Shown: positions 23,801 to 38,800, counted from the stretch's first letter. The stretch: DNA of 64,000 nucleotides from Ctena decussata (GCA_963989385.1 OZ022499.1:47853757-47917756), one strand, 5' to 3'. The notes: generated by a model from the letters alone, not told the origin. A program made the numbers and translations.

Positions 23801-26800
23801 GGGAGAAGCCCGGCTGGACGAATGTCCCCCGTTTGCAGATACTGAAAGAGATGTTCTCTCTTGATACAACTATTGTATCCTTATTTCTCATTGCACTTAG
23901 CTAAATCCTTCGACTTGACTGTCCGCAATCACACGAACCATACAAGTGGGGAAACAGTTTACACTTACGATGTTGATGAAGATTTTAAGAGAAACAATAT
24001 ATCAGAACCAATAAAGCGGTAAGTAGAAATCTGCATGTATAATATTATTGTTTTCACTATTACAGTTCAGTGGCAAACAAAATTTGCTCTATAAGAAATA
24101 ATTCATCTACGAAATAATTTATCCTTACCCATAAATTACCGCTGATTAACACATGTGGTGGAGGGAAGATCTATTTCACGACGGCGAAGCCGAAGTAAAT
24201 TAATATTCATATTACTTCCCGACACCACGTGTGTTATTCATAGATAATTCACGGGTAAGGATAAAGTATTTCGATTCTAACATTATACAAAATGAAAGTG
24301 CAAGTATATTACAACGTTTTCTTAAGTCATTTTAGACGGACGTCGACAGAAGTGAATCATATACGACGTCATCAAGTCGCAAATTGGCACGTCTCGACCT
24401 TAGCAACGTGAATTATTACTAATTTTCACACGATGCCGCTGCCTATGCGTTTAATTGGTGAAAACGTTAACGTAATGTTAGAATCTGTGTTTACCAAATG
24501 CTTTTAAGTGTTTACATGATACGCGCAAGAGCAAATCCTGATTTTCATACTTGAGTAATTATCCACCGAAATACGGGTACATGTGGTGATATTTAATGCT
24601 AAAACATAAAGATATATTTGTCTGACGTATATACTTGAAACCATTAAAAATGCAACTATTCAAAGTCATATATTCAGATTAAAAGTAATGCCACAATACT
24701 GTAATATATTGAATGTAATTTGCCTTTCGTCCGACAAGGTTTGAGCAACAGTTTGGCTTAGGTCAATTTATCTGAAAAAAGTTTTGAAAAAAAATGTTAG
24801 TCAACAAATTTCAATTTCAAGTATTCAGGAAATTAAGATTCCATCTAATTCAACTGAAACGATCCTCAGTATGATGCCTAAAATTGAAAAACAACATAAA
24901 CACTTAGATTATACTGCGGGTGCGATTTTAAATATTCTACCATTAAACCAATTTTTCGTAAAATTTTCAAACATATTGAGAATCTTGTAGTAAAATTTCA
25001 TCTGAGGTCCAAATAATAGGCTTTTGAATTTTTGAATAAAATACTCATGAAATCTTGCCAAACACATTACATTGGTATCAGTCTTTGTAAAAAAAAGCGC
25101 ACCCTTTTTAAGCACTTCCGGTTTGAAGGCACAAATATTCACCGGCATTTGCGCGGGCGGAAGTGCTGGAATTTTAAAGAAAACGACTCGTGTGCAGAGA
25201 CTTTAGACCGTTATTGAATGTATCGAAAAACTTAGTCGGAACGAGCCAGTATAAACGTAAAACGAAACCATTCATTATACGTCACTTTCGCTTTAGCCTC
25301 AATAACAGTCGGAGTTACGTCCCTTTACCTACTAATGCAGTCCTCATTAATTGGACCGTTGTCAGCATCTCGACAATACTGATGTTAAAAACTAGCTATG
25401 CTAAAGACCCCGGTTTCCTTGATAAAGAAGCGTTACTGTCATAAATTCCAACGTGGACCAAAACCAGAAAGTTGCATTCTTACTGGCTTAAAGGGTATTT
25501 ACGTGCTAGTCTGGGTCCAAATTTTATCCATTACGCAAAAATGATAACCAAAAATGTTGCGTTTTTAAATGCACTAAGTATCTTATAATCTGCTTCTATA
25601 GCTATTTCCGTCTTCGGAAAGTAAATCGAAAGATACGGCTTGGCTGCTACATTTTTGTCCATACGCATGGACATTGTATTGTAGATACTGTAGATATCTC
25701 TATTGAGGCGAAAGAGTTAGCTTTAGGGGGAAGCAACTCTGCCATTTTCCTTCTGGCTTCCCGTTTCAGAGCAAGTTTACTTTCAAAGGATTTTTTGTTT
25801 TATTTGCCACCGCGCTTGACGTTTTGACCAAATCACTTCACCTAAAATGTTAAACTGGATAAAGATGGTATACAAGCACATGCAGATGACGGAAACTATA
25901 ATAAGCGAACGCCTAAACTTGTCTGTTCATCCGTACAGTCTTTTCAGAACCTATACTCAGAGGAAAAAGAGGATACACTTCGTGGCCGATCAGTCCTGAC
26001 TTAAAGTATTTTATTATGTTATGCAAACACAAACGATTTGCAGCGGCAAAACCGTAACATCCAAAATGGCTCGATTTCTGTCTGCCATTTAGGGCCTTGC
26101 AAATATATACTCGAGGACTTTAAAAACGCCTCACCTGAAATAAATTGAAATGCTGCATTTATTTTATTATCAACTGAAACAAAACTTGCGATAAATAAAA
26201 CTACATGCATAAAGCAGATGCATGAGATAATCATCAGTACAATCATAGAATTTAAAAGGTTTCAATACAAGCGGAAAAGATAAAAGGGTTTTTTAAAACG
26301 TGGGATTTTCAGCAAAACGGTTATAATGCACCATCCGAATGCTTATCGGAGTATAGCATGGTTCCCGTCTTCCGCTATATTTCAAAAATGCAAGGTAAAC
26401 AAACGTTTGTGGAATGCAATAATGGCATTTTAAACATGGCATCAAACTTCGAAACCAACAACAATAAATTCACTCAAACAGTATTTTACGGCTAATAGTG
26501 ATCTACTCTACAACTGCGTGTATTTAAAATGTGCATTTTAGAGTTCGTTCAGAATGGAATCATTGACGTTGGCGTCATTTGATGCACTGATAAACAGAAG
26601 TTTGGTGCTGATATCAAAGTATCCGTTGATGTTGACGGATGCTTAGAAAATAAATCTGTAAGATGTTTGTATCGGATGTTGTTCACGTGAAGTGCAAAAC
26701 GTCAAATTACGTTGTTTTCAAGAAAATCACCTTTTTTTAGATTCCAATTTGTGTGTTCCAGTTTTCGATTTAAGCTTTCTATCCGCACATAAAGTCATTG

Positions 26801-29800
26801 CGACTTTAATTTTGTGAGTTTGCAGTATGATATCTCTCAAGGCAAAGTTGGGATCGACTACAAGGGCTGTATCATAAAGAAGTTTAAAATAAAATTAACG
26901 GGAAGTGACGTTGATTTGTGAAGTGCAAAGGTCGTCACGCATGACATAAATTCGTGCAATTTCTTTGATTTGATTTTTTTACACTTTCTTAAAAATCCTA
27001 GTCATCTTTAAGGTTTGAAATGTTGAATAACTAGAATACATTGATCACAATTTGGGGTGAGGCGTTTTTAAAGTCCTCGAGTATATAAAAAAAGAAAAAT
27101 CATGCAGAATTTCAGACATTTTAAGAAAATTAAGAAAAACATGTGCATTTCAAAGGTCTACTGAAAGCATATGCCTATTAGCATGTTTTCTGAAAATCTC
27201 TGTTAAATATATTCAGAATGCATGAGTGCGCAGGCTCTTTCGCATTGTAGCGTGTCATAGTTAGTCTGTCTTGAGTATAACCAATTTATTAATACTCTCA
27301 TTCTTTTGTAGGTTGCTAAGTATATCATTTAGGTTCCAACTTCAGTCCATGCGAGTGATTAATCCACCTGACATTGGTTTATGTCTTCTAATTAATGGGC
27401 AGGTAAGGAACTCATCTATTTGTTGCTTATCAAACTGACGGAAATTCACATTTAGCTATACATTAAGGTGAATGAGTATACCTTCACGGGAGACAACTCC
27501 GCCATTTTTAGCTCATCTGCTCAGGCTGAGCTTTTTGGATACCGTAATGTCCGTCGTCCGTCGTACGTCTATCAATTTTTGCTTGTGTACACTCTAGAGG
27601 GCAAAGTTCGATCCAGTCTTTATGAAACTTTGTCAGAATGTTTATCTCCATAAAGTCTAGGCCAAATTCCAAACTGGGTCATGTCGGGTTAAAAAACAAG
27701 GTCACTAGGTCAAATCTTAGAAAAAACCTTGTGTACGCTCTAGAAGGCACAGTTTTGATTCAATCTTCATGAAACTTTGTCAGACTGTTTATCTCTATAA
27801 TATCTAAGCTAAGTTTGAAACTGGGTCATGTCGGGTCAAAAACTAGGTCACTATGTCAATTCTTGTGTACGCTCTAGAAGGCACAGTTTATCTTCATAAT
27901 ATCTAAGCCAAGTTTGAAACTGGGTCATGTCGGGTCAAAACTGGGTCACTAGATGAAATCTTAGAAAAACATTGTGTACGCTCTATAGGACACAGTTTTC
28001 ATCTAATCATTTTGAAACTTTGTCAGTATGTTTATCTCCATAAAATCTAGGCCAGGTTTGAAACTAGGTCATGTCGGGTCAAAACTGGGTCACTAGGTCA
28101 AGTATAAGAAAAATGTTGTGTACGCTCTAGAGGTTACAGTTTTAATCCAAACTAAATGAAACTTTGTCAGAATGTTAATCTTAACAATCTCTAGGACTGG
28201 TTTGAAACTAGGTCATGTTGGGTTAAAAAACTAGGTCACTAGGTCAAATATTAGAAAAACGTTGTGAACGCTCTAGAGGACACAGTTTAAATCCAATCAT
28301 TTTGAACCTTTGTCAGAAAGTTTATCGTTACAATATCTAGGCCAGGTTAGAAACTAGGTCATATCGGGTCAAAAACTAGGTCACTAGGACAAATCTTAGA
28401 TAAACCTTATGTATGCTCTAGAAGACACAGTTTTTTTCCAATCATTTTGAAACTTTGTCAAAATGTTTTTCTCTATTAAATCTAGGCCAGGTTTGAATCT
28501 GGGTCATGTCGGGTCAAACACTCGGTCACTAGGTCAAATATTAGAAAAACCTTGTGTACGCTCTAGAGGTCACAGTTTTGAAACAAACTTCATGGAACTT
28601 TGTCAAAATATTCATCCTTACAATACAAAGAAAAAGTTTGAAACTGGGTCATGTCAGATCAAAAACTAGGTCAGTAGGTCAAATATTAGAAAAATGTTGT
28701 GTACACTCTAGAGGACACAGTTTTGATCCGATCATTTTGAAACCTTGTCTGAATGTTTATTGTCAAAACATCTAGGCCAAGTTTGAAAGTCGGTTGTGTT
28801 GGATAAAAAACGAGGTCACTAGGTCAAATATATAAAAGCCCTTGTGTAGGCTCTAGAGGGCACAGTTTTAATCCAGTCTTCATGATACTTTGTCAGAATC
28901 TTTATCCTCACAATATCCAGGCCAAGTTTGAAACTGCATTATGTGGGGTCAAAAACTAGGTCACTAGGTCAAATATCAGAAAAACCTTGTGTACTCTTTA
29001 GAGGTCACAGTTTTGATCCAAACCTAATGAAACTTAGTCAGAATATTTATCCTTAAATATCTAGGCCAAGTTTGAAACTGGGTTATGCCGGGTCAAAAAC
29101 CAGGTCACTCGGTCAAATCTTAGAAAACCTTGAGTACGCTTTAGAGTGCATAGTTTTGATCCAATCTTTTTGAAACTTTGTCAGAATGTTAATCGTCACA
29201 ATATCTAGGCCAAGTTTGAAAGCAGGTTATGAATGAAGGGTCAAAAACTAGGTCACTAGGTCAAATATAAGATCAACCTTATGTACGCTCTAGAGGGCAC
29301 AGTTTTGATCCAATCGTCATGAAACTTTGTCAGAATGTTTATCCTCACAATATCCAGGCCAAGCTCGAAACTGGGTCATGTAGGGTAAAAACTAGGTCAC
29401 TAGGTTAAATCTTAGAAAAACTTTGTGTTCACCCTAGAGGGCATGGCTTTGATCCAATCTTCATTAAACTTTGTCAGAATGTTTATCTTCATAAAATCTA
29501 GGTCAGGTCTGAAACTGGGTCATGTCGGTTAAAAACTAGGTCACTAGAACAAATCTAAATAAAGTTATGCTGCAAGAAACAGAACTAACATTGCAATGAT
29601 GCCAGCCACAAACTCGTTGAAAAACATTAATTTCACCACAGTGAGATAATGGTGCTACCATTCTATCATCTGTGTGAGCCTAGTTCAAATCCATTAAAGG
29701 AACTCAACATGAACGGGTTCTTTTCGGGGAAGCGACTCTGCCATTTTTAGCTCACCTGAGCCTTACAGTATTGGTGTTAGCTGCCTCTGTCATCCATCCA

Positions 29801-32800
29801 TAAACATTTTCAAATATCTCTGAAACCACTGGGCAGACTGAACTCAAATTTCATATGGAGCCTGCATTGGTCAAAGGATTGAAAGTTCTTCAAAGGATCT
29901 TGGTCACATGACCAAGGTGGCCGCCATTCCCATATATGGTAAAAACTCTTATAAATCTTCACCAGAGCCAGTGAACTGATTAATGCTCAGTTGAGCAATT
30001 CAGGGCCACCATGGCCCTCTTGTTACTCTCCCTCCTTTCTAAATAGCTGCAACTCTTAAAAAGGGAAGAATTTTGCTCCCTTTTGCTGCACGTTTCTTTA
30101 TTAAGAGTAAACTTCTCTTGAGTTCTTTATAGCAGGGTTTTGTTATCCAGTTGAGCAAACGGGAACTCATAAAAATTTTCTTAAGATGTGGTTCATAAGG
30201 TCCTAGTGCTATTTTAGGGCTTAAAGTCAAGTACTTAAGAAATTTTGCCACTCCTTCAGCCGAAACAAGAATGTCCTCCATTAAAGGAGCCGAGCGATTA
30301 GGGAGGGTTACTTAGGGTGACACAAAACGCCACACACACACACACAAACACACACACACGCGAGTCGTAGGCAATATTGCACATTAAATTACTGCGTTTT
30401 AACAGATTTAACTAGATATATGTCCACTGGACACGGATGCCCCCGCCTAGTGCCTTAAGTAAGACGGCGCCTTGTTTAAGGTACTATAAGAATTAAGATG
30501 CTTTTATTTGCATGTCGGTTGCAATTTATACCTCTTCGTAACAGGTATCATTATTGCAGCAATTTGTACATGTCTATTCCTGTATTTAATTAAGTGTGTA
30601 TGAAGAATTGTAGTCCCTAGGAAACGAAAAATAATGTTGACATGAGGGTGACATGATTGGGAAATGGTTTACTGCTTGCCTCCCACGCAGAGGATTGTAC
30701 CATCCTTTTTGTGGATGTTTCTTTCGTTGCCCTTTACAAAATGTCCGAATCTGTGACGCAACAAACACGCAATTGTGCGTGCAAATGCAAACAGCCTCCA
30801 ATAGTCACTTGCCAGTATATGTTTACACCATTCGGTTTGAAGTACAGTGGTTCACCCAGTTCCGAATATTACCCAGTTTCGAACATACTTGTCTTTGACA
30901 AGTTTTCCTGGTACTTAGACAGGCACTTGGCATAAAATATAATGTGTATATATGTTTACTCCACAGTTTATCGATTTCACTATGAACAATAACTCTCTTT
31001 TGTTTAAAAAAAAAACAACCACACAACAGAAAAACAGAGTCATTCCGAATACAGTTACCTTAACTATATCTGGACGGCGCCACGCAAAAAGATTGATTTA
31101 TATATCTTCGAATAGTTATCCATGCAGTCTACCCACAGCCTTCAGTTTGTGCCTGTAGATTTCTCAGGGTCCATATATATATATATTTTGTGCAAATAGC
31201 AATGGCTGTAATTGGAATATGCAAAAGTACAGGCTGGTCTGAGCCTCTGCTTTGCGCAGAGGACATAAATATCTTTCTGACTGTAGCGGCTTATTTTATG
31301 ATTATTCTTTCACTGTACCTCATGCAAAGCTAAGATCATACAGCATTTAGATTTATCCTTATGTGCGTTTGTCCATGCGTCTGCAACGCCTCTGTTTGTG
31401 GTTAGGGTGTCCGATTGAGATTCTCTATACAGCTTCATTGCAGAGTCTTGCTCTTAGGCCGGTATCTTTGGCCTCACATACTTTGAAGTATTGTACTGTT
31501 TTCAATTAAGGCTCCTCTTTCTTCAAATGATATAATGATAGAAGGCATTTAATTTTGTTGGACTGTTGGTTCGTCGTTAGTCTGTGCGCTCCGAGTAACA
31601 AAATGAATTACGCATAAAGCCCATAGGAGGAGTTAATTATCCATCAGTCTTTGAAAAAAGGATTTGCCTTCTTTTCGTTTATTTTTTTTTCATTTTTATT
31701 TATTCAAACATTCTTATTTTTGGACAAAGCATTATAAAAATGGGTGGGATTACCTTATTAAATCCTAAGACATATGACTTCCACTCTATACACTTGGCTA
31801 CATTACTTAAATTCATGGTTTTATATAAAAAAATATAACTAAACATGTATATTAACGCGTGTGCACGTGGACGTTAGTAATGTGAGAGAGTAAAAACAAA
31901 TTCGATGTCATCATATTTTTGGAGTTTCATTAAAAGTACCGGAGACTAGAAATTCTGTGTATCCCTAACAAATAACAACATACGAATTTAAGCTGGCCAT
32001 AGACTGCGAATTCTATATTGCACTCGTGTATTTCTTTTTGCTTTATGTACACATTGCCTGCCAACGTGAGCAAAGTAACTCTTAACTCGACCATGTTAGC
32101 GAAAGCCAAGCTTGAACATTTCAGCTGTATTCTGCAAAGCACATAGTACCCTTGCACGGCATAAAAGTGAAATTCATGCACTGAAGTTTTGATTAGTTTT
32201 CCGAAAATAATTGATTTGATTTAGTAGTTTTCCGAAAATAATTGATTTGATTTAGCAGATATTTCCAGGCTTCACTTAACGCGTCAGCCATTACCATTTT
32301 GCATCATTAATTCTATTTAGGCTGGAATAGGACAAAACCAAAATTTTAAGTTTTCCAGTCGAATAATATATCATCAAAAACTTCAGTCATTTGTGATTCG
32401 CTAAATGACGTTATTTTGAGCATGAAACAAACGGTTCTTGTGTCAATGACATCGTGAAAATGTGATAGTTTTACGTTGATTCTGCAAAATTTGTAATACA
32501 TCAAGACAATGCTGGAAAAGACAGTCAGGAAAAATTAGGCAGTTGACAATAGCTAGCTGTATATGTGCATGCTCTTGTGCATGCGCGATAGCAATGTCGA
32601 TGTTGACAGTCTTGATTAGATAGCTGGCTGGGATTCTGGAAAGGGTATGTAAATTTGCCAGAACAGCGACGCTTCAACAAAATCCATGTAGAATATTCGC
32701 AATCGTAGTAACCCATATTTCATGGCCATGAAAATCATTTACAGATCATGTTTATTTGTAATGAAAATGGTCAAACTATGGAAAAATGAAATAACAAGTA

Positions 32801-35800
32801 ACAATGCCGAAGAGAACAAACTATTCCGAATTCAATAATTGGTTTCAGGTAGAAAGGAAACATATAGAATGCATAAACTGAGAACACTCGAACCAGCCTG
32901 AACATCCATGCATGTCCTTTTTTCGAAGCTTTCCTGTCCGCAAGGTCTTCTATAGTTCGTATGAACCTGTAAAGCAAATAAAAGGAAACTGTTTTCAGTT
33001 TCGCAGATAAACAGGCTGATTTGAGTAGTTGTCTTCCACACGGCTCTACGTCCAGTCTCACGTGACGCCACTGATTTCTGTGATCAATAACGTTTTACGG
33101 CAAACATTCACTGGCGTGGTTCCTTGCATAATAAATGCAAATTGACTGAAAAAGCCTTTCCCACGAACACTTGGAAACAAAATACCACCCTACATTCTGC
33201 ACCGTAACATCATTCCACATACTGCACATTGAAATTTTGCCATTGTGTCGCTTTAATTGGGACTATGTAGTACCAGATTATATATGTGTATCTTTTCCTG
33301 ACTTATTAATAAAAGGTAACTGTTTTTGCTGCATAGGAGAACAGACGACTGACAGTCATATCAGCTGATATTAAAAAAAATGGTGTTTTCAGTGCATTTA
33401 CATGTACATCGACCGAGCAAACGCTGCACGCGTCAGTTTTTTTATTACACAGGTAAATTTGAATCCAACACGCCGATTCAGACACAAATACACTCATGTC
33501 CCATAAGTTCCTCACCAAAACCTTCGCTATATTAAAAAAAAAAAAAACACGCACATTTATCTATGAATGTACTCGGTGTATTCTGTTAGTTCACCTAAGT
33601 TAAAATGTAGATTCCTTTAGAAGAATGTACGGTTGCCTGTTACTGGGGAATGCAGGCTTGTTTTTTTTTATACCACTTCATAATAGTTTACTCTATATTA
33701 TATAGATAATATTTTCCGACCCAGATAATACTGGACAAGTTCGAAGTTCCATAGACACAAGCACAGAAAGACAAATTTGTGCAGATATGGGATATAAAAT
33801 CAAAGGTAGGAAATGGATTTGAACAATATTTTATTTATAAAAGTTCACAAATACTAGGGAAAACTAAGACATGCATCGAACAAGCATTTTTTCCGTTTCA
33901 CGAATCCAATAAAGGATACGATAATGATAGTAATTACGCATTATTACCGGACAGATTATAGCGCTGATATTTATGGTTTCTTATGTGATACACCGATCTA
34001 AAAGCATCAGCATCAAGACGGTAACCCGAGGTTGAATTTACATTATTTTTTTCCATCTCTTACTTATCTTCGGTATTATTTATTTGATCGTTTCCATTTC
34101 ACGGTAGATGTTCTTAAAGCTGCCTTCGGAACACGTGTCTAGGTAATACACAATCATAGGTGTTTGTTTATTGCGGCAATGCGCGCGATTCGGTGATTAC
34201 ACAAACGAATTCTATGTCAGCACACTTTGTTGTCATTTTAAGCGTGTGTCTGCTTTATAATCAGCTAATCGTTCGTTTTGTATCTTTTGTAATAACGGTC
34301 TGAACATCTTCCGCGATTTTCTTTCTTTGGAAGCTGTACTGGTGATACATGCTCTTGATTACGGTAATTTGGCCCGAAATTTTAGTCGGAAATCTTTTAG
34401 TTTTATGTCAAATCTCATATGCTATAAGTTATAAAGCTTATTTTCTGACAAAGAAATAGCTAAATATAGTTGGAACAAAATAGTTGTCTTAACCGTTGAA
34501 TGTTAGTTTTGAATATACGGTATACCGGCATTTAATATGGTAACACAATGAAAAACAACAGCCAATCCTATAGATGACGTCATAGGCGTTGCAAGGGACA
34601 AAACTCGAACTGACTCTGAATTATAGGAAAGTTGTATAGCATCAAGTACTCGAGTATTATAAAGATCGTTCAAACGATGACCTTGGGCTGCCTTGACCTC
34701 TTTTAAGGCAAGATCATTTATGGAAAAATGCTAGAACATAAGATTTCATAGCAAGTTTAGAAGATTTTGGCCTGAAAAATTTGTATATACAGTCGTCTTA
34801 GTAAGTACATGGAAATTTTGCGGGCACAAGAGGTCAAGGTCATTCTTTGACTTCTGACCCATGTCTCTCGTATTTTGACAATTTCTGACATCTCCTCAAA
34901 AGGCACTGGGCTATTTGTAACCAAATTTCATACACAGCCTCCAGGGGCTGAGGGAACGAAAATTCATTCAAGCGGTCTAGGTCACATGACCTAGCTGGCC
35001 ACCATACTCAGGTGAGCGATTCAGGGACTCATGGCCCTCTTGTTCCTTGTGTGTCTGCTTCTTTCCCTATTGGTTTTGAGAGCGGGGTGTGGGATTTGAT
35101 TGTATTAATTCCTGATCATTGCCTATCTTTTTACTTTATTTATTTATGTTTATATAAAGCCAGTCTTTTCAAAGCCTACGCGCACCATTGCAGTCACCAC
35201 TCATCCCATCGGTGGCGTTCCATGGCGCTGAATCAACAACGCGAAAGAGTCATGACGTCTAAACTTTGTTATAGCTTATATTCTGATAAATCAGTAGTTT
35301 TTGATTGGTTTACACTTTATCCTAGATCTTCGCTTTTTAAACATTTGGACCCTTTATTAACCTATCAGTCATTGAATCGCCTGCCTCATTAAAATTGATA
35401 AATTACAGTGTGCTTTTCTCTGGCTTTCGTTACCAGATTCTCTCTTTGATAGTTTGTTTTTGGCTCTTGAAGGCAGTCTTTAAGATGTTAATAAAGTACA
35501 TCCTGGAATGTTATGTTTCAGAGACAGAGATCGGTATGCCTTTGCAAGTAGCAGTTTTAGTGCTAACCAGTGTTTCAATTATAGCGACAGTACTGCGAAT
35601 TGTTTTTGGAGTTTTCGCTACAGTAGTAAGTTTGCCACAAACTTATTGGGATCTCCCAACTAGCGTGTTACATATAGAGTTTATTACTCGTCTCATTTTA
35701 GATATGGGATTTATTTAAGGAATGAACTTCATTTTTTTCTGAGAACCCGAAGGGGTTCATGTAATCTTTACTAGCGACCCAATGTAGTTTACACTTCGTT

Positions 35801-38800
35801 AAACATCAGAAAAATTAAGTTATATTTACATTCGTTTCGATCAAAACCTTTATGAAAAATCTCATATAAGCGCTAAAACTGAAACAGTAAAACATTTACA
35901 CGCAGTTTTGCTTCTAACAGCGGAACAGAGTCAACGACGTCATGACGTCATCGACGTTCAATAAGATTGTAGGGAGCTTTGTTTATTTACACGTCATTAA
36001 AAGTCATGTGACGTCGCGTGATTCAATGTAATAACATGTATTAGAATGTGAACTACATTACGTTGCAATGGTTTACTATAGGGCTTTACAATAAACACAA
36101 TAAAAATGTAAATATAAACCTCGGGAGGTTTAAAGATCCGATAAAAGACTATCGGATCTTAAAGCCTCCCGAGGTTTATAAATTCCATGTTTTAAATAGG
36201 ACGATTTTATAAACTGTAAATTACATTCGTATGTCTTACATTTAAAGAATAGTTCCATCTGTTTTATGTTTTCAAGGATCCTTCTGATTGTCTGTACACA
36301 ATAGCGCGAAATAATACACTATAACTGAATTGTTTGAACCGCCATTTTGTTTTTTGAAAGGGCCAAGGTTTGTTATAATAAAGACAGGTTACTGTTCTAT
36401 GGAATCTGTATCATGTATTTGCAATTATTACTGGCAGTCCCAAGGCGGCACTTCTGTTTTGGTTCTTCTTGGTTGTCTTGTGATGTGAAGGCAGCCCGAT
36501 GACCGCCGTTCACATGGCTGTCGCTGGTTGGTGGTGACTAATTTGTGTTGTCTTTTTCCCACATGGTATCTTGGGTGGGATCTGGGATTGAATTGCGTCA
36601 GTTCCTGAGAACATTCCTACTTACTTTTGATTAGGATGGAGGAAAGCATTTACGCCAGGTTTATTTTTGCCTCCATTTTCTGTAAAGTCAATTATTTAAG
36701 AAAAAATATGCTCCCGTTTTAGCAAATTCTTTTCTTTGAGAAGGTGCCCCATTTTGTGAAGTTCTTTTTTGTCCCGGGGTGCGGAGAGGGCAAACACGAA
36801 TACCAAAAGTTGTCCACCTTTGTAAAAGAGCCTGAAATCGATACAGATCGCTGCATTTTGTATGGCCAAAGATTTTTCCAAATGTATCAGCAGAAAATAT
36901 ACTCTTAGGAAAAAGCTAGTATATACTTCGTAGCCTACCAATCGTGACTTTGTTGTGCATTGCATTAATGCAGCTGCAAATCGCTTTGAGTGGCCAGCAT
37001 ATAAAATTCCATGGGCACGATTTCGGTCTGTCATTAAGGGCCTTACCATCATGTACATGAAATATTAACTTTCTGATTTCTTTAGTAAAATAACTGAGAT
37101 TCAGATACTGATTCTCAGCAAAATTGTTTGTTCAGTTCTAGGCACATGAAAAAGGAGCAAAACTGACATGTACGTAAAGTGCTCATGGTCAAGCGTTTCT
37201 TTTTATATTTTACTATACCACATTATTGTACTGTGTGGAAATACATCATGCTGAAATTCAGAACTGAACAGTGAAAAACAAGAATTATGTGGATATTCAA
37301 AATGGGTATACTTTCTTTTGCCTCTGAATATACAAATCAAAATTAGATAAATATCACTTTTACGATATCACGTCAGCAACTCCCCCAATGTATTTTCAGC
37401 TCTTTGGTACATCAATATTGGAAGATAATGCTGAGATGCTGACTTAATGTTTCACTGGCTTTCCTTTCTAACTTGTTTCAAAACATGCAGCGGAGCATGA
37501 GTACCCCTAAAACTTGCCGTTTATTTTCTGTATGGGTTTATATAGGAATGATCTTTATCAAATTTTGAGTAGTGTGGTACCAGTGCAGAGGAATTATTCT
37601 GAATGCATCTTTATATTTTATCAGAAAACGTATCGATACATGGATCGCTACTTTCCAAGACGTATGAATTATGTTGAAGTTTATCTGAGAACTAGGTTTC
37701 CTGGCAAAGACTATTTGAAATTTGTTGGAGTATTGTTTTGGGACGCCCTAGTGATCACCGCTGATGGATTACTTATCCATGGGATACGAGAGACTTTGAA
37801 ACAAATAGATGTAAGTTTACATTTTGATTTATTCTTTCTTGTAAGCTGCTGTCTCACTAATTCTTATGTTTCATGGTTCATGAAGAAGCAACTACCTGTC
37901 TTGTATTATCATTTTGAAAAGACAAATGTGAATCATTTTCTTGTTGCAAGATGTCGGCTATGACTTGATCTAATTAAAAACAGCAAAATATATTAGCCTT
38001 GAGCTTATGCATTCGAATAATTTCTTATTGTATTTTCTCATGCTCCTAATTTTGCATCATGTATCTGAGGAATTCCCCGCTACAAAAGCTCACCAACTGC
38101 AAGACAAGTAAATTGTCACTAAGAATGGTGAACGACATACGATCGAAAACTCCCCCAAAACATGTGGACTTTGATGTAGCTTATGACCGCACGATATTCA
38201 CGTACTTCGGCTTATTAATCTTCATTCAGTGTCCACTGCTGTTGTTGTTTGTTGTTTTTTGTTGCTTTACGTCCACGGTAAACAGCTATGGTCATGTCGG
38301 GACGGTCAGTTAGCCTAACCAGACTATTCCTGGGCAGGCTATAAGAAACTCTGATAAATTTTAATTAGACCTCCTGAGCGGTTAGCCAGTACTAAGTGCA
38401 CTTACTTTCGCCAGTAACTGACAACTGCTCTTTTGAATCAGCGGAAGGAGAAACGACAGTAAGTGGCCGGACAGGGTATCGGACCCGGAACCTCTGGCTT
38501 TTGAGTCAGACACGCTACCGACTCCGCTACGCGGCCCAGCTCCACTTTTGTTATGCTTTTTATAACCTTTCATAAACTAAATACGCGGAGCAGAACGAGA
38601 AACTTTTTTTCAAGCTGTTTTTAGCTCACCTGAGCCGAAGGCTCACAAGGTGAGCTTATGGTATAGGCTTGGTCCGTCGTCCTTCGCCCGGCGTCCGGCG
38701 TCCGTCGTACGTCGTACGTCCACACATTTAAACATTAATATCTGCTAAAGTAGCAGGCCAATCTTAATCAAATTTTATGTGTAGCATTGTTGGGGTGGGA

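Noticed and set aside
23642..23869. 75-codon minus-strand ORF before mucolipin exon 4
   Set aside because: Opposite strand, no known domain, inside an intron next to repeat B.
27509..29575. CRISPR-like regular repeats
   Set aside because: Units are directly tandem with no unique spacers, and the DNA is eukaryotic.
30653..30935. Overlapping + ORFs of 81 and 92 codons with NCACKCKQPP
   Set aside because: Looks somewhat protein-like, but mucolipin exons 5 and 6 join directly in phase and alignment, so it is not part of that gene, and there is no other supporting exon.
35012..35392. 126-codon + ORF starting in a pearl-like 3' end
   Set aside because: It begins inside a known repeat end and encodes no recognisable domain. 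Probably chance.
36696..37058. 120-codon minus-strand ORF in mucolipin intron 7
   Set aside because: Parts of it match a dispersed repeat (also near 26019-26100), composition is unremarkable, and there is no family resemblance.
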